This document shows positions 44,094 to 53,023 of a stretch of DNA of 64,000 nt, one piece after another; the first letter of the stretch is position 1, and each line of letters opens with the position of its first letter. The stretch comes from F23-D06 sp045132055 (lineage in GTDB: Bacteria > Bacteroidota > Bacteroidia > Bacteroidales > WCHB1-69). The translations under genes were made by a program, and so were the position numbers. Under the pieces are notes generated by a model. The model did not search any database. It had not been told where the DNA came from and worked only from the letters and a program-made list of their open reading frames with translations. Location: the NCBI GenBank assembly GCA_045132055.1, contig JBGURP010000007.1, positions 267,541-331,540 of the forward strand, in the 5' to 3' direction.

Positions 44094-44127
44094 ATGGGGA
44101 CGATATACACATCGTCCCCATTTTTTT
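44094..44127 (+). terminator. Strong intrinsic terminator
   Basis: Arms ATGGGGACGAT and ATCGTCCCCAT (11 bp, loop of 6) are followed by a run of T. It separates the kinase-like gene from the ribosomal protein operon. Confidence 0.9.
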
Positions 44128-44143
44128 CTGCAAAAAATTATAT

Positions 44144-44157
44144 TCCAACATGTTGGA
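44144..44157. promoter_or_regulatory. 14-bp palindrome at the -33 region of the rplC promoter
   Basis: TCCAACATGTTGGA is a perfect palindrome lying 14 bases before the rplC -7 box, where the -33 element belongs. A protein bound here would block the promoter. Confidence 0.4.
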
Positions 44158-44171
44158 TATCAGAAAAAATG

Positions 44172-44179
44172 TATATTTG
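44172..44179 (+). promoter_or_regulatory. -7 box of the rplC operon
   Basis: TATATTTG followed by CAGGC; the leader to the rplC ATG is about 120 bases. Confidence 0.6.
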
Positions 44180-44299
44180 CAGGCTCGAAAATTAAACCGC
44201 AAAGTGTTGATAACTTTTTAATACACAGGAAGTTGTCGCAAAAGGATGGTTAACGTTCGATGCGTAAAAGACACTAAATTTTTTATAAATCAATTTAAA

Positions 44300-44929
44300 A
44301 TGTCAGGATTAATAGGAAAAAAAATTGGTATGACTAGCATCTACGATGCCTCCGGCAAGATCGTGCCGTGCACAGTGATAGAGGCTGGTCCTTGCGTGGT
44401 TACGCAAGTCAAGACCGTCGAGAAAGACGGCTACAGTGCAATCCAATTGGGTTACGACGAAAAGAAAGAGAAAAACACGACGAAGCCTTTGAAGGGCCAC
44501 TTCGCCAAGGCAGGCACCACGCCGAAGAAAATCTTACATGAGTTCACCCGTTTCGAGGAAGGACACAAGAAGAATTTCGGTGAGGTTCTGGACGTCACCG
44601 TCTTCGAGGAAGGCGAATTTGTGGACGTGAGCGGAACTTCCAAGGGTAAAGGTTTCCAGGGCGTTGTGAAGCGTCACGGATTCGGTGGTGTAGGCGATGC
44701 CACGCACGGCCAGCACAACCGTCTGAGAGCTCCCGGTTCAATGGGTGCTTCCTCCTACCCTTCCCGCGTGTTCAAGGGCATGCGCATGGCCGGCCAAATG
44801 GGTAACGCAAAGGTCAAGGTCATCAACCTTCAGATTTTGAAGATTGTCAAGGAAAAGAATTTATTAGTAGTTAAAGGTTCAGTACCCGGAGCCAACGGAT
44901 CATATTTAATTGTTGAAAGATGGAGCTAA
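44300..44929 (+). CDS. rplC: 50S ribosomal protein L3
   Basis: L3 is an early-assembly protein of the large subunit near the peptidyl-transferase centre. It has 209 residues, the usual bacterial length, starting MSGLIGKKIGMTSIYDASG. The loop carrying the Gln methylated in other bacteria is present (HRAPGSMGASSYPSRVFKG region, here RLRAPGSMG). The ATG at 44300 matches the family; an earlier in-frame start would add an unsupported extension. It opens this operon, so rpsJ (S10) is not upstream as it normally is. Confidence 0.97.
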   Translation: MSGLIGKKIGMTSIYDASGKIVPCTVIEAGPCVVTQVKTVEKDGYSAIQLGYDEKKEKNTTKPLKGHFAKAGTTPKKILHEFTRFEEGHKKNFGEVLDVTVFEEGEFVDVSGTSKGKGFQGVVKRHGFGGVGDATHGQHNRLRAPGSMGASSYPSRVFKGMRMAGQMGNAKVKVINLQILKIVKEKNLLVVKGSVPGANGSYLIVERWS

Positions 44930-45549
44930 CAGTATATAAAATAGACGGCAGTTCAACTGCAAGAACGGTTACCCTGAATGATCAGATCTTCAATGTGGAA
45001 CCCAACGATCACGCCATCTGGCTTGACGTGAAACAATATTTGGCCAACCAAAGACAAGGCACACACGACACGCTGGAACGCTCCACGGTTTCCGGTAGCA
45101 CCCGCAAGCTGAAACGCCAGAAAGGTACTGGCGGCGCACGTGCCGGTAGCATCAAGAGCCCCACGATCCGTGGCGGTGCAACCGTTTTCGGACCTCACCC
45201 GAGAGATTACTCTTTCAAGCTGAACAAGAAAGTGAAGAGACTTGCCCGTTTCTCCGCCTTCACCTACAAGCAGAAAGATGGTAAGATCACGGTGGTGGAA
45301 GACTTCAGCTTCGAGGCTCCCAAGACCAAAGCTTACAGCGAGATGCTGAAAAACCTCAAGCTCGACGGTCAGAAGACACTTCTTATCACGCCTGAAAGCA
45401 ACAAGAACGTGTTCCTGTCCGCACGCAACCTGCAACGCACCAACGTGATGTGCGCCCAGAACGCCAACACCTACCACGTGTTGAACGCCGGCCATATCAT
45501 CCTCTGCGAGAGCAGCCTCAAAGAGCTGGAGAAAATGTTAGGCGAATAA
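44920..45549 (+). CDS. rplD: 50S ribosomal protein L4
   Basis: A 209-residue primary rRNA-binding protein of the large subunit whose loop lines the exit tunnel. The loop motif KRQKGTGGARAGSIKSP is clear (about 64-80). The start overlaps the rplC stop by 10 bases, indicating coupled translation. Confidence 0.97.
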   Translation: MELTVYKIDGSSTARTVTLNDQIFNVEPNDHAIWLDVKQYLANQRQGTHDTLERSTVSGSTRKLKRQKGTGGARAGSIKSPTIRGGATVFGPHPRDYSFKLNKKVKRLARFSAFTYKQKDGKITVVEDFSFEAPKTKAYSEMLKNLKLDGQKTLLITPESNKNVFLSARNLQRTNVMCAQNANTYHVLNAGHIILCESSLKELEKMLGE

Positions 45550-45574
45550 TTATAAACCTTAAAAAAGAAAAACA

Positions 45575-45865
45575 ATGAGTATCATTATAAAACCCATCAT
45601 CAGCGAAAAAATGACGCAGACGGCTGAGAAATACAACCGCTACGGTTTCATGGTGACCCGCGAGGCCACCAAGCCTGAAATCAAACGCGAAATCGAGGCC
45701 GTTTATGGTGTTAAAGTAGTCCGCGTAAATACCTTGATCCAACGCGGTAAAGTCACGAACCGCAATACTAAGGCTGGCGTCATCACGGGTCAGAAGAACA
45801 ACTTCAAGAAGGCCTACGTGTTCGTGGACAAGGATCAAAAAATTGATTTTTACAGTAATATCTAA
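45575..45865 (+). CDS. rplW: 50S ribosomal protein L23
   Basis: A 96-residue protein at the exit of the ribosomal tunnel, docking site for SRP and trigger factor. It starts IIIKPIISEKMTQTAEK and has the VYGVKVVRVNTL segment typical of L23. Third gene of the operon. Confidence 0.96.
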   Translation: MSIIIKPIISEKMTQTAEKYNRYGFMVTREATKPEIKREIEAVYGVKVVRVNTLIQRGKVTNRNTKAGVITGQKNNFKKAYVFVDKDQKIDFYSNI

Positions 45866-45871
45866 AAAACA

Positions 45872-46696
45872 ATGGCACTTAAAAAGTACAAACCAGTAAC
45901 GCCGGGTCAGCGCTTCAAAGTGATCAGCGCATTTGATGACATTACCACCAACACACCCGAAAAGAGTTTGTTGTGTCCGAAACACAGGACAGGCGGAAGA
46001 AACAACAGTGGTAAAATGACGGTACGGTACCGCGGAGGCGGTCACAAACAGATGTACCGTATGATTGATTTTAAAAGAGAGAAAGATGGCGTTCCCGCTA
46101 TCGTGAAGACGATTGAATACGATCCGAACCGTTCGGCCCGTATCGCCCTCGTTTATTACGCAGACGGTGAGAAACGCTACATCGTGGCTCCTCATGGTAT
46201 CAAGGTGGGCCAGGAAATCCTCAGCGGTGCAGGCGTGTCCCCCGACTTGGGCAACTGCCTCCCTGTTGGCGAAATCCCCTTCGGTTCCATTATCCACAAC
46301 ATCGAGATGCGTCCGGGCCAGGGTGCCAAGATCGCCCGTAGTGCCGGTTCCTACGCACAACTCATGTCCCGCGAAGGCAAATACGCCATCATCAGAATGC
46401 CTTCTGGTGAAACCCGTATGATCCTCTGCGCCTGCAAGGCTACCATCGGCATCGTGTCCAATGGCGACCACAGCCTCGAGGTTTCCGGTAAGGCCGGTAG
46501 ATCCCGTTGGTTGGGCAGACGTCCTCGCAACCGTGGTGTGGTTATGAATCCTGTCGATCACCCGATGGGTGGTGGTGAAGGTCGTGCATCCGGTGGACAC
46601 CCGCGCTCTCGCAAGGGTATTCCTGCTAAGGGTTATAAGACCAGACACCCGAAGAAGAATTCCAGCCAGTATATCATCGAAAGAAGAAAGAAATAA
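45872..46696 (+). CDS. rplB: 50S ribosomal protein L2
   Basis: L2 is a 274-residue core protein needed for subunit association and peptidyl transfer. It has the RNA-binding domain (GRNNSGKMTVRYRGGGHKQ) and the C-terminal region RGVVMNPVDHPMGGGEGR with the conserved His. It starts 6 bases after rplW. Confidence 0.98.
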   Translation: MALKKYKPVTPGQRFKVISAFDDITTNTPEKSLLCPKHRTGGRNNSGKMTVRYRGGGHKQMYRMIDFKREKDGVPAIVKTIEYDPNRSARIALVYYADGEKRYIVAPHGIKVGQEILSGAGVSPDLGNCLPVGEIPFGSIIHNIEMRPGQGAKIARSAGSYAQLMSREGKYAIIRMPSGETRMILCACKATIGIVSNGDHSLEVSGKAGRSRWLGRRPRNRGVVMNPVDHPMGGGEGRASGGHPRSRKGIPAKGYKTRHPKKNSSQYIIERRKK

Positions 46697-46713
46697 TCTA
46701 AAAGCTTAATATT

Positions 46714-46992
46714 ATGAGTCGTTCATTAAAAAAAGGTCCGTATATACATTACAAACTGGAACAACGTGTAATCGCCGCTCAGGAATCCGGCAAGAAGACC
46801 ACCATCAAGACCTGGTCCCGCGCCTCTATGATTTCTCCTGACTTCGTAGGCCTTACCATCGCTGTTCACAATGGCAACAAATTCATCCCCGTGTATGTTA
46901 CCGAAAACATGGTCGGCCACAAACTCGGCGAATTTGCTCCCACCCGTATTTTCCGCGGACACGCAGGCCAAAAAGACAAAGGTTCCAAATAA
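46714..46992 (+). CDS. rpsS: 30S ribosomal protein S19
   Basis: A 92-residue small-subunit head protein, with SRSLKKGPYI at the start and GHKLGEFAPTR near the end. It is the last gene here: rplV, rpsC and rplP, which normally follow directly, are absent, and a terminator lies 56 bases downstream. Confidence 0.97.
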   Translation: MSRSLKKGPYIHYKLEQRVIAAQESGKKTTIKTWSRASMISPDFVGLTIAVHNGNKFIPVYVTENMVGHKLGEFAPTRIFRGHAGQKDKGSK

Positions 46993-47047
46993 TTCGTTAT
47001 TCAGAACCCGCTTCCTTCCTTCGATATTCAATTATCACATTATACCA

Positions 47048-47080
47048 AAATCCCTTTTCTACCGGAAAGGGATTTTTTAT
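47048..47080 (+). terminator. Intrinsic terminator closing the ribosomal operon
   Basis: Arms AAATCCCTTT and AAAGGGATTT (10 bp, loop of 8) are followed by a T-rich run. It shows that transcription genuinely ends after rpsS. Confidence 0.88.
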
Positions 47081-47124
47081 TTCAACAAACTGACTTCACT
47101 CTCCCTAAACACACAAATATTCCT

Positions 47125-47132
47125 TATTTTTG
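47125..47132 (+). promoter_or_regulatory. -7 box of the MBOAT gene
   Basis: TATTTTTG followed by CACGC, 20 bases before the ATG. Confidence 0.6.
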
Positions 47133-47152
47133 CACGCTAAAAACACCATCTG

Positions 47153-48574
47153 ATGCTGTTCAACTCGCTGGAATTCGCCATCTTCTTGCCTATTGTGTTC
47201 CTGCTGTACTGGTTCGTGTTCAACAAGAACGCGAAATGGCAGAACCTCTTTGTCGTGGTGGCATCCTATATCTTTTACGGATGGTGGGACTGGCGTTTTC
47301 TCCTCCTGATCGCCTTTACTTCTTTCTGCAGCTGGGGGAGCGGCCTGCTGATCGAACGGTACCGGCAACAACAGACTGCCAAAATCATCCACATACTGAA
47401 CATCGCGCTGAACTTGGGTATTCTGGCCCTTTTCAAATACTACGATTTCTTCGCCGACTCTTTCGCAAGAGTATTCCTTCATGGGAACAGCGACAAACTG
47501 CTGCTGCACCTCATCCTTCCGGTCGGCATCAGCTTCTACACCTTCCAGGCCCTGAGCTACAGCATTGACGTTTACCGAAAAAAACTGGAGCCCACCCGCG
47601 ACATCATCCAGTTCTTCGCCTTCGTGAGTTTCTTCCCGCAGTTAGTGGCCGGTCCTATCGAGCGCGCCACCAACCTGCTTCCACAATTTGAGAAACCCAG
47701 AAGCTTCGACTATGCGCAAGGCGTGGATGGCATGAGGCAGATTCTATGGGGCCTTTTCAAAAAAGTTGCGGTGGCTGACACTTGCGCAGTATATGTAGAT
47801 CAGGTCTTCGAAAACTACCAGAATCAGAACGGGACCACCCTCATTATTGCTGCCATCCTATTCGCCATTCAGATATACGGCGACTTTTCCGGATATTCCG
47901 ACATTGCCATCGGCACCGCCAAGTTATTCGGGATCAAGTTGATGAGAAACTTCAGGAATCCCTATTTCAGCCGTGACATCGCCGAGTTTTGGCGCAGATG
48001 GCACATTTCGCTGACCACCTGGTTTCGCGACTACGTCTATATCCCTCTCGGCGGGAGCCGTGTGTCAAAAGGGAAAATTATCCGGAACACCTTTATTATT
48101 TTCCTGTTAAGCGGATTCTGGCATGGGGCCAATTGGACATTCATTGCCTGGGGCGCCTATCACGCCATTCTGTTCCTTCCGCTGATTCTGACCGGAAAAA
48201 ACCGGAAATATCTGAATGAAGTGGCTGAAAACAAGGTAATACCTTCACTGAAGGAAACTGGACAAATCCTGCTCACCTTCATGCTGGCCACCATCGGTTG
48301 GATAATTTTCCGATCCGACTCCATTGCACAAGCTTGGCAATATATCATACTTATTCCTCATTTGGGTATCCCTTATACCGAAGGACTGTTAACCACCGCA
48401 CTGCTAGTTATTGGAATGTTCATCGTGGAATGGCTGCAACGCACACGAGAGCATGGACTTGACCTTCAATTTCTTAATTCCCATATTCTTAAATTCTCTA
48501 TTTACTATATTATCATCGTTATCCTTTTCCTCGTTCAAGAGGGGGCCGAATCGTTTATCTATTTCCAATTTTAA
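47153..48574 (+). CDS. MBOAT-family O-acyltransferase (AlgI/DltB type)
   Basis: A 473-residue polytopic membrane enzyme that transfers acyl groups, usually acetyl, across the membrane to polymers or lipids. It has about ten helices, the MBOAT signature with FRNPYFSRDIAEFWRRWHISLTTW (positions about 265-288), and the catalytic His in GFWHGANWTF (H324). AlgI-type members act with a periplasmic SGNH protein. The next gene begins immediately after the stop and has SGNH-like features. The acceptor is unknown. Confidence 0.9.
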   Translation: MLFNSLEFAIFLPIVFLLYWFVFNKNAKWQNLFVVVASYIFYGWWDWRFLLLIAFTSFCSWGSGLLIERYRQQQTAKIIHILNIALNLGILALFKYYDFFADSFARVFLHGNSDKLLLHLILPVGISFYTFQALSYSIDVYRKKLEPTRDIIQFFAFVSFFPQLVAGPIERATNLLPQFEKPRSFDYAQGVDGMRQILWGLFKKVAVADTCAVYVDQVFENYQNQNGTTLIIAAILFAIQIYGDFSGYSDIAIGTAKLFGIKLMRNFRNPYFSRDIAEFWRRWHISLTTWFRDYVYIPLGGSRVSKGKIIRNTFIIFLLSGFWHGANWTFIAWGAYHAILFLPLILTGKNRKYLNEVAENKVIPSLKETGQILLTFMLATIGWIIFRSDSIAQAWQYIILIPHLGIPYTEGLLTTALLVIGMFIVEWLQRTREHGLDLQFLNSHILKFSIYYIIIVILFLVQEGAESFIYFQF

Positions 48575-49555
48575 ATGAAAAAATTCCTGCTACGAACCAT
48601 ATTGTTTTTCAGTATTCTGTATCTACTGGCATGGTCAGCGGATATTTGGATTACACACCAGTTCAAGGAACTGAAATCCTCCCCTTTTGGAAATTGGAAT
48701 GACATTTACAGCTCCAGCATCCAAAGCGACGTGCTTATTATTGGAAGTTCCAGAGCATACGTACAGTTCAATCCCCGCATTTTGGACAGTGTCCTGCATA
48801 TCAACAGCTACAATCTGGGCATGAACGGCAGGGCGGTGGAATCGCAAGTCATCAAATACCACACCTATCGGCGGAAACACAACGCCAAGCCGAAACTCAT
48901 TCTTTTTGAAATATATCAGGGTACGTTAGACACCAGCAACGGTTTCGACCGCCTACAATTCGTGCCTTACCTCAAGGATCCCGTTCTATGGAACGATATT
49001 CGCAAAGTGGACGACTTCTCGTGGGCCGACTGTTTTATTCCATGCTGGCGATACAGTCATTACAAAAAAGACGTGACGGATATTATCAAGGGCAGGTCCG
49101 TTTATTATTGTGATCCGAGATACACGTTGTATAAGGGTTTTTGCGACTTTGACAAACCTTGGGATGGCAGCAGACTGGCCAAAATCGACACGCTTCACTA
49201 CAGCAGAATACCATCTGCCATTCAGGAGCTCAACCGCTTTTTGCAGGAATGCAAGGAAGAGGACATCCGGGTAGTCTTCGTCATGGCGCCCTATTATGTC
49301 GGGGCTACACAGAAGATTGATGACATTGACGGTATGTACAATCTGTTTTATTCCATCACAGAGCCATATCAAATACCGATTATGGACTACACCTACGATC
49401 CAATATCCTGCGATACGGCCTATTTTTACAACAACACACACCTGAACCGAAAAGGGGCGACACTGTTCTCATTGAAGTTGGCACATGATTTGGACTCCCT
49501 GCACTTGGCGCCAGGGTACGCAAAACCAAAATATGTCCGAAAATATGATCTATAG
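48575..49555 (+). CDS. SGNH-like partner of the MBOAT acyltransferase
   Basis: The 326-residue protein has one N-terminal membrane anchor (about 5-22) and a periplasmic domain. The nucleophile block is DVLIIGSSRAYVQFNP (Ser about 59), and the final block is NNTHLNRKGA, with the catalytic-type His at 289. The Asp usual three residues before that His is Asn here, so activity may be altered. It follows the MBOAT gene with no gap, as DltD- or AlgX-like partners do. Its 3' end overlaps the convergent lipid kinase by 6 bases. Confidence 0.7.
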   Translation: MKKFLLRTILFFSILYLLAWSADIWITHQFKELKSSPFGNWNDIYSSSIQSDVLIIGSSRAYVQFNPRILDSVLHINSYNLGMNGRAVESQVIKYHTYRRKHNAKPKLILFEIYQGTLDTSNGFDRLQFVPYLKDPVLWNDIRKVDDFSWADCFIPCWRYSHYKKDVTDIIKGRSVYYCDPRYTLYKGFCDFDKPWDGSRLAKIDTLHYSRIPSAIQELNRFLQECKEEDIRVVFVMAPYYVGATQKIDDIDGMYNLFYSITEPYQIPIMDYTYDPISCDTAYFYNNTHLNRKGATLFSLKLAHDLDSLHLAPGYAKPKYVRKYDL

Positions 49556-50500
49556 GTTCGTGAGTACGTTCAATGCCTGCGGCACCAACTCCACACAATA
49601 GTCGCCAGTGGTCAGTAACTCACCTTCCACCTCGCTCCGGAGCAAAATATCTGACTTGATCTCCACCTTGTCCGCTTGGCACGTCTGGATGCCCTTGATG
49701 GTATGGATGTGCGTACCTTCGAAAATCTGTTTAACATTGGCCACCACTGTGATACCATGCACTTTGGGCACCACTACCACATCCAACTTACGGTCGTCGG
49801 GCACTGCCATGGGCACTTGGCGCATACCACCGCCATTATACTGGCAGATACCAACCACCATAAGAAAAGACTTGTCCTGATAACGAAAATCGCCCGCATT
49901 TACATCCACCTGCTGGCTCTTATAACGAAACAGACAGCGCAGAAGACCCAATACATAGACTGAGATACCTAGAAAATGGGGCTTATTATGGGTCACATCA
50001 TGAATCACCTCTGCATCAAAGCCAAAACCTGCAATGTTAATGAAGTAGCGGTGCGCGATTTCTTCGCCATTCTGAAGCGTCTTCACCACGCCGATATCGT
50101 GCTGCATGAAATTGCCTTTGATGAAAATATCCATGTTCTCGCCAATCTCCGTGGAAAAGTTATGTGTGCGTGCCCAGTCATTGCCTCGTCCCACCGGCAT
50201 CACGGCAAGATACACCTCGTTCAGTGCCACACCCGACTCGCAGATGCCATTGACAACCTCATTGATGGTGCCATCGCCACCCAGTACCATGAGATGCCGA
50301 TGACCAGCTGCACAGAGCTGCCGGGCAGTTTCAATGCCTTTCAGCCGGGCATCTGCCAAATGCAGGACATATTGTACATTCTTTTCCTGCAACAATTTCT
50401 CAATTTGCTGCCAAGTATCCTTGCATTTATGTTCTCGCGCATTCGGATTCAGAATTACCTGCCACGTAAACTGTGTAACATTGATGAAATTTTTAGCCAT
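49550..50500 (-). CDS. Diacylglycerol kinase/YegS-family lipid kinase
   Basis: The 316-residue protein has the DAGK catalytic signature GGDGTINEVVNG (about 74-85), the PVGRGNDWA motif and a C-terminal beta-sandwich ending in the VEGE-containing segment. Members phosphorylate diacylglycerol, other lipids or sphingoid bases. The latter is of interest beside a sphingolipid locus, but no residue here decides the substrate. It is the last gene of the acpP-fabF-rnc run, 9 bases after rnc. Confidence 0.87.
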   Translation of the reverse strand: MAKNFINVTQFTWQVILNPNAREHKCKDTWQQIEKLLQEKNVQYVLHLADARLKGIETARQLCAAGHRHLMVLGGDGTINEVVNGICESGVALNEVYLAVMPVGRGNDWARTHNFSTEIGENMDIFIKGNFMQHDIGVVKTLQNGEEIAHRYFINIAGFGFDAEVIHDVTHNKPHFLGISVYVLGLLRCLFRYKSQQVDVNAGDFRYQDKSFLMVVGICQYNGGGMRQVPMAVPDDRKLDVVVVPKVHGITVVANVKQIFEGTHIHTIKGIQTCQADKVEIKSDILLRSEVEGELLTTGDYCVELVPQALNVLTNL

Positions 50501-50509
50501 ATTCAGATA

Positions 50510-51196
50510 TCACTTATTTTCACATAAAGCCAATGCTTTTTCCGATCCTGCCTGTTCTGATTTCTTCACGGCGAAACCAAGCCCTTCAGACAGCTCCTCA
50601 CCATCCAGCAGCACTACCGTCCGGTAGATGTGTCCGCGACCGTCCGGGACAGACTTGGTGTTAAACTGCACTTTATGCTTGTTTTTCTGCGCCCAAATCA
50701 GGAGGCGGCTCTTGTAGTCATCGTCCTCTTCATAGACGGTTTCCATATCCAAATGGGTCAGGAAGATATGGTTGATGACGACGTCGTATGTTTTCTTGTA
50801 CCCTTGGTCCAGATATATAGCCCCGACCACAGCCTCGAAAGCATTACCGTTCACACTGTCGCCATTGAGCTTACAGCCCTTTCTGATCATGTCGTGCAAG
50901 CCGAGTTTCACAGCCAAAGCGTTGAGCCGGGCTCTGTTAACCAGCTTGGAGCGCATGCGGGTAAGCACACCTTCGGACTCCATGGGGTATTTATGGAAAA
51001 GAAAATCCGCTGTAACTGCACTCAGCATGGCATCGCCCAAGTACTCCAACCTTTCGTTGTTCACCTTGCCAACAATAGCATTGTTTTCGGAACTAGACCG
51101 ATGGGTAAGGGCGGTCTTATAGAGGTCCACATGCCGGATGCGCAAACCGAAAACATTACGAAAATAGGCACGAAACTCCTTGTTGGTCAGTTCCAT
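50510..51196 (-). CDS. rnc: Ribonuclease III
   Basis: RNase III cleaves double-stranded RNA in rRNA maturation and mRNA decay. The 228-residue protein has the signature NERLEYLGDAML (catalytic Glu and Asp), an insertion typical of Bacteroidota, and a C-terminal dsRNA-binding domain with GSEKALALC. It starts 2 bases after fabF. Confidence 0.95.
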   Translation of the reverse strand: MELTNKEFRAYFRNVFGLRIRHVDLYKTALTHRSSSENNAIVGKVNNERLEYLGDAMLSAVTADFLFHKYPMESEGVLTRMRSKLVNRARLNALAVKLGLHDMIRKGCKLNGDSVNGNAFEAVVGAIYLDQGYKKTYDVVINHIFLTHLDMETVYEEDDDYKSRLLIWAQKNKHKVQFNTKSVPDGRGHIYRTVVLLDGEELSEGLGFAVKKSEQAGSEKALALCENK

Positions 51197-51198
51197 GG

Positions 51199-52452
51199 CT
51201 ATTTTTCAAACTTCTTATAGATGAGGGTAGCATTGTGTCCGCCAAATCCGAAGGAGTTGGTGAGCCCCACGCGCACTTCGCGTTGCACAGGGCCATTGAG
51301 GGCGTAATTCCAGTTCTGGGGCAATTTAGGATCCAGATGTTCCACGTTGATAGTTGGGTGGATCAGGCTGTCGCGCATAGAGAGCAGGATAGCCACGCTT
51401 TCCACGGCTGCGCCCGCGCCCATAAGGTGACCAATCATGGATTTGGTCGAGTTCATAACCATCTTTTCAGCATGGTCGCCAAACACTTGCTGAATGGCGA
51501 GGCACTCGGAGAGGTCGCCCAGCGGCGTGGAGGTGCCGTGCATGTTGATATAGTCAATGTCCTCGGGTTTCATCTCTGCATCCTCCAGGGCCTGTGTCAT
51601 GGATTCCACCGCACCGAGGCCGTTCGGGCTAGGAGCCGTGGCGTTGTAGGCGTCTGCAGACATGCCGATGCCGGCCACTTCTGCATAGATTTTCGCGCCG
51701 CGCGCGAGGGCATGTTCCAGTTCTTCCAGCACGAGAGTGGCCGAGCCTTCGCCCATCACAAAGCCATCGCGATCCACATCATAAGGACGGGACGCGTGTT
51801 TGGGGTCGTCATTGCGGGTGGAGAGTGCTCTCATGGAGTTGAATCCGCCAATAGCGGTCTCCACGATGCTGGCTTCCGTGCCGCCGGTGAAAATGATGTC
51901 AGCCTTGCCCAGCTGGATGAGCCGGAGCGCGTCGCCGATGGCATTGCCGGCAGAAGCGCAAGCGGAGCTGGTCACGTACGCGGGTCCGCGAAGACCAAAT
52001 TTCAGGGATATATAGCCCGTCACCATGTCGGCGAGCACTTTCAGCAGAAGATAGGGGCTGAATCTTGGCGTGTGGTCATTGGTGAAGAAAGCGTTAGCCG
52101 ACTCCATCATAGCGGTGAAGCCGCCCACACCCGTGCCAAAAATGACACCCACGCGCCGTTTGTCAACACTTTCCAGGTCAAGGCCCGAGTCGCGCAACGC
52201 CTCCATCACAGTAATCATCGCATACTGCGCGCAAGGATCCATGCGCTGAGCCTCCTTTCCGGGCAAGTAATCCAATACATTAAATCCCTTGAGCTCGCAG
52301 GCGAACTTCGTCTGGAACTTCTCGGGATTGAAATGCGTAATAAAATCGGCACCGGAAACACCCTTCAACAGGGAATCCCAGTAAGTATTGACATCGTTAC
52401 CGATTGGAGTTAATGCACCCAAACCGGTAACGACAACTCGTTTGAGTTTCAT
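51199..52452 (-). CDS. fabF: Beta-ketoacyl-ACP synthase II
   Basis: FabF elongates acyl-ACP chains with malonyl-ACP in type II fatty acid synthesis. The 417-residue protein has the nucleophile Cys in TSSACASAGNA (about 163) and the two histidines in MHGTSTPLGD and KSMIGHLMGAG. It lies 33 bases after acpP, the standard arrangement. Confidence 0.96.
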   Translation of the reverse strand: MKLKRVVVTGLGALTPIGNDVNTYWDSLLKGVSGADFITHFNPEKFQTKFACELKGFNVLDYLPGKEAQRMDPCAQYAMITVMEALRDSGLDLESVDKRRVGVIFGTGVGGFTAMMESANAFFTNDHTPRFSPYLLLKVLADMVTGYISLKFGLRGPAYVTSSACASAGNAIGDALRLIQLGKADIIFTGGTEASIVETAIGGFNSMRALSTRNDDPKHASRPYDVDRDGFVMGEGSATLVLEELEHALARGAKIYAEVAGIGMSADAYNATAPSPNGLGAVESMTQALEDAEMKPEDIDYINMHGTSTPLGDLSECLAIQQVFGDHAEKMVMNSTKSMIGHLMGAGAAVESVAILLSMRDSLIHPTINVEHLDPKLPQNWNYALNGPVQREVRVGLTNSFGFGGHNATLIYKKFEK

Positions 52453-52485
52453 AACTCAAGGGTATATTTATATATATGTCGTGTT

Positions 52486-52728
52486 TTATTTGGAAGCTAC
52501 TTTGCTCTCAATGTAGGCAACTGCATCACCGACCGTCATGATTTTTTCAGTCTCTTCATCGGGGATCTTAATGCCAAACACGTTTTCGAATTCCATAATC
52601 AGCTCTACTGTATCCAATGAATCAGCGCCAAGGTCGTTGGTAAAGCTCTTTTCAGGGGTAACATCTGCAGCGTCAACACTGAGTTTCTCAGCGATGATTG
52701 ATTGTACTTTCTCTAAAATTTCTGACAT
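52486..52728 (-). CDS. acpP: Acyl carrier protein AcpP
   Basis: The 80-residue housekeeping carrier of fatty acid synthesis has the phosphopantetheine motif GADSLDTVELIM (Ser about 39). The start MSEILEKVQS at 52728 matches the family and sits 24 bases downstream of a -7 box. Upstream in-frame sequence is noncoding. Confidence 0.96.
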   Translation of the reverse strand: MSEILEKVQSIIAEKLSVDAADVTPEKSFTNDLGADSLDTVELIMEFENVFGIKIPDEETEKIMTVGDAVAYIESKVASK

Positions 52729-52752
52729 AATAATGAATTTTAAAACAGGTTG

Positions 52753-52781
52753 CAAAAATACACTTTTTTTTTCAACCTCAA
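52753..52781 (-). promoter_or_regulatory. Promoter of acpP-fabF-rnc
   Basis: Read on the minus strand, a -33 TTG (52781-52779) is followed 18 bases later by the -7 TATTTTTG (52760-52753) and CAACC. Confidence 0.6.
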
Positions 52782-52993
52782 TTTTTTTTGCATTTTTCAA
52801 AAACGGCAGACCATGCTCTCGCCGCCCATCCTGTGGCAACATTTGCCGCCATCCCGACGAATCCACACCCAAAAACCACCCAGAACAGCCTTTGCACAGC
52901 CTTTCCGAAGCGTTTCAATAGCTTCCACTGGAAAAATATTGTATTGATAATTAGTATCTTGGTTAAAAAAATCAAAAAATAATGTTTAAACTA

Positions 52994-53023
52994 TTGGATG
53001 GAATGAAAAAAAGACTATTTTTG
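52994..53023 (+). promoter_or_regulatory. Promoter of the tRNA cluster
   Basis: A -33 TTG (52994-52996) and a -7 TATTTTTG (53016-53023) followed by CGGCC are separated by 19 bases. The first tRNA starts 43 bases later. Confidence 0.65.

Noticed and set aside
52790..52930. Small gene or RNA in the C-rich stretch between acpP and the tRNAs
   Set aside because: No start context, hairpin or family signal could be supported.
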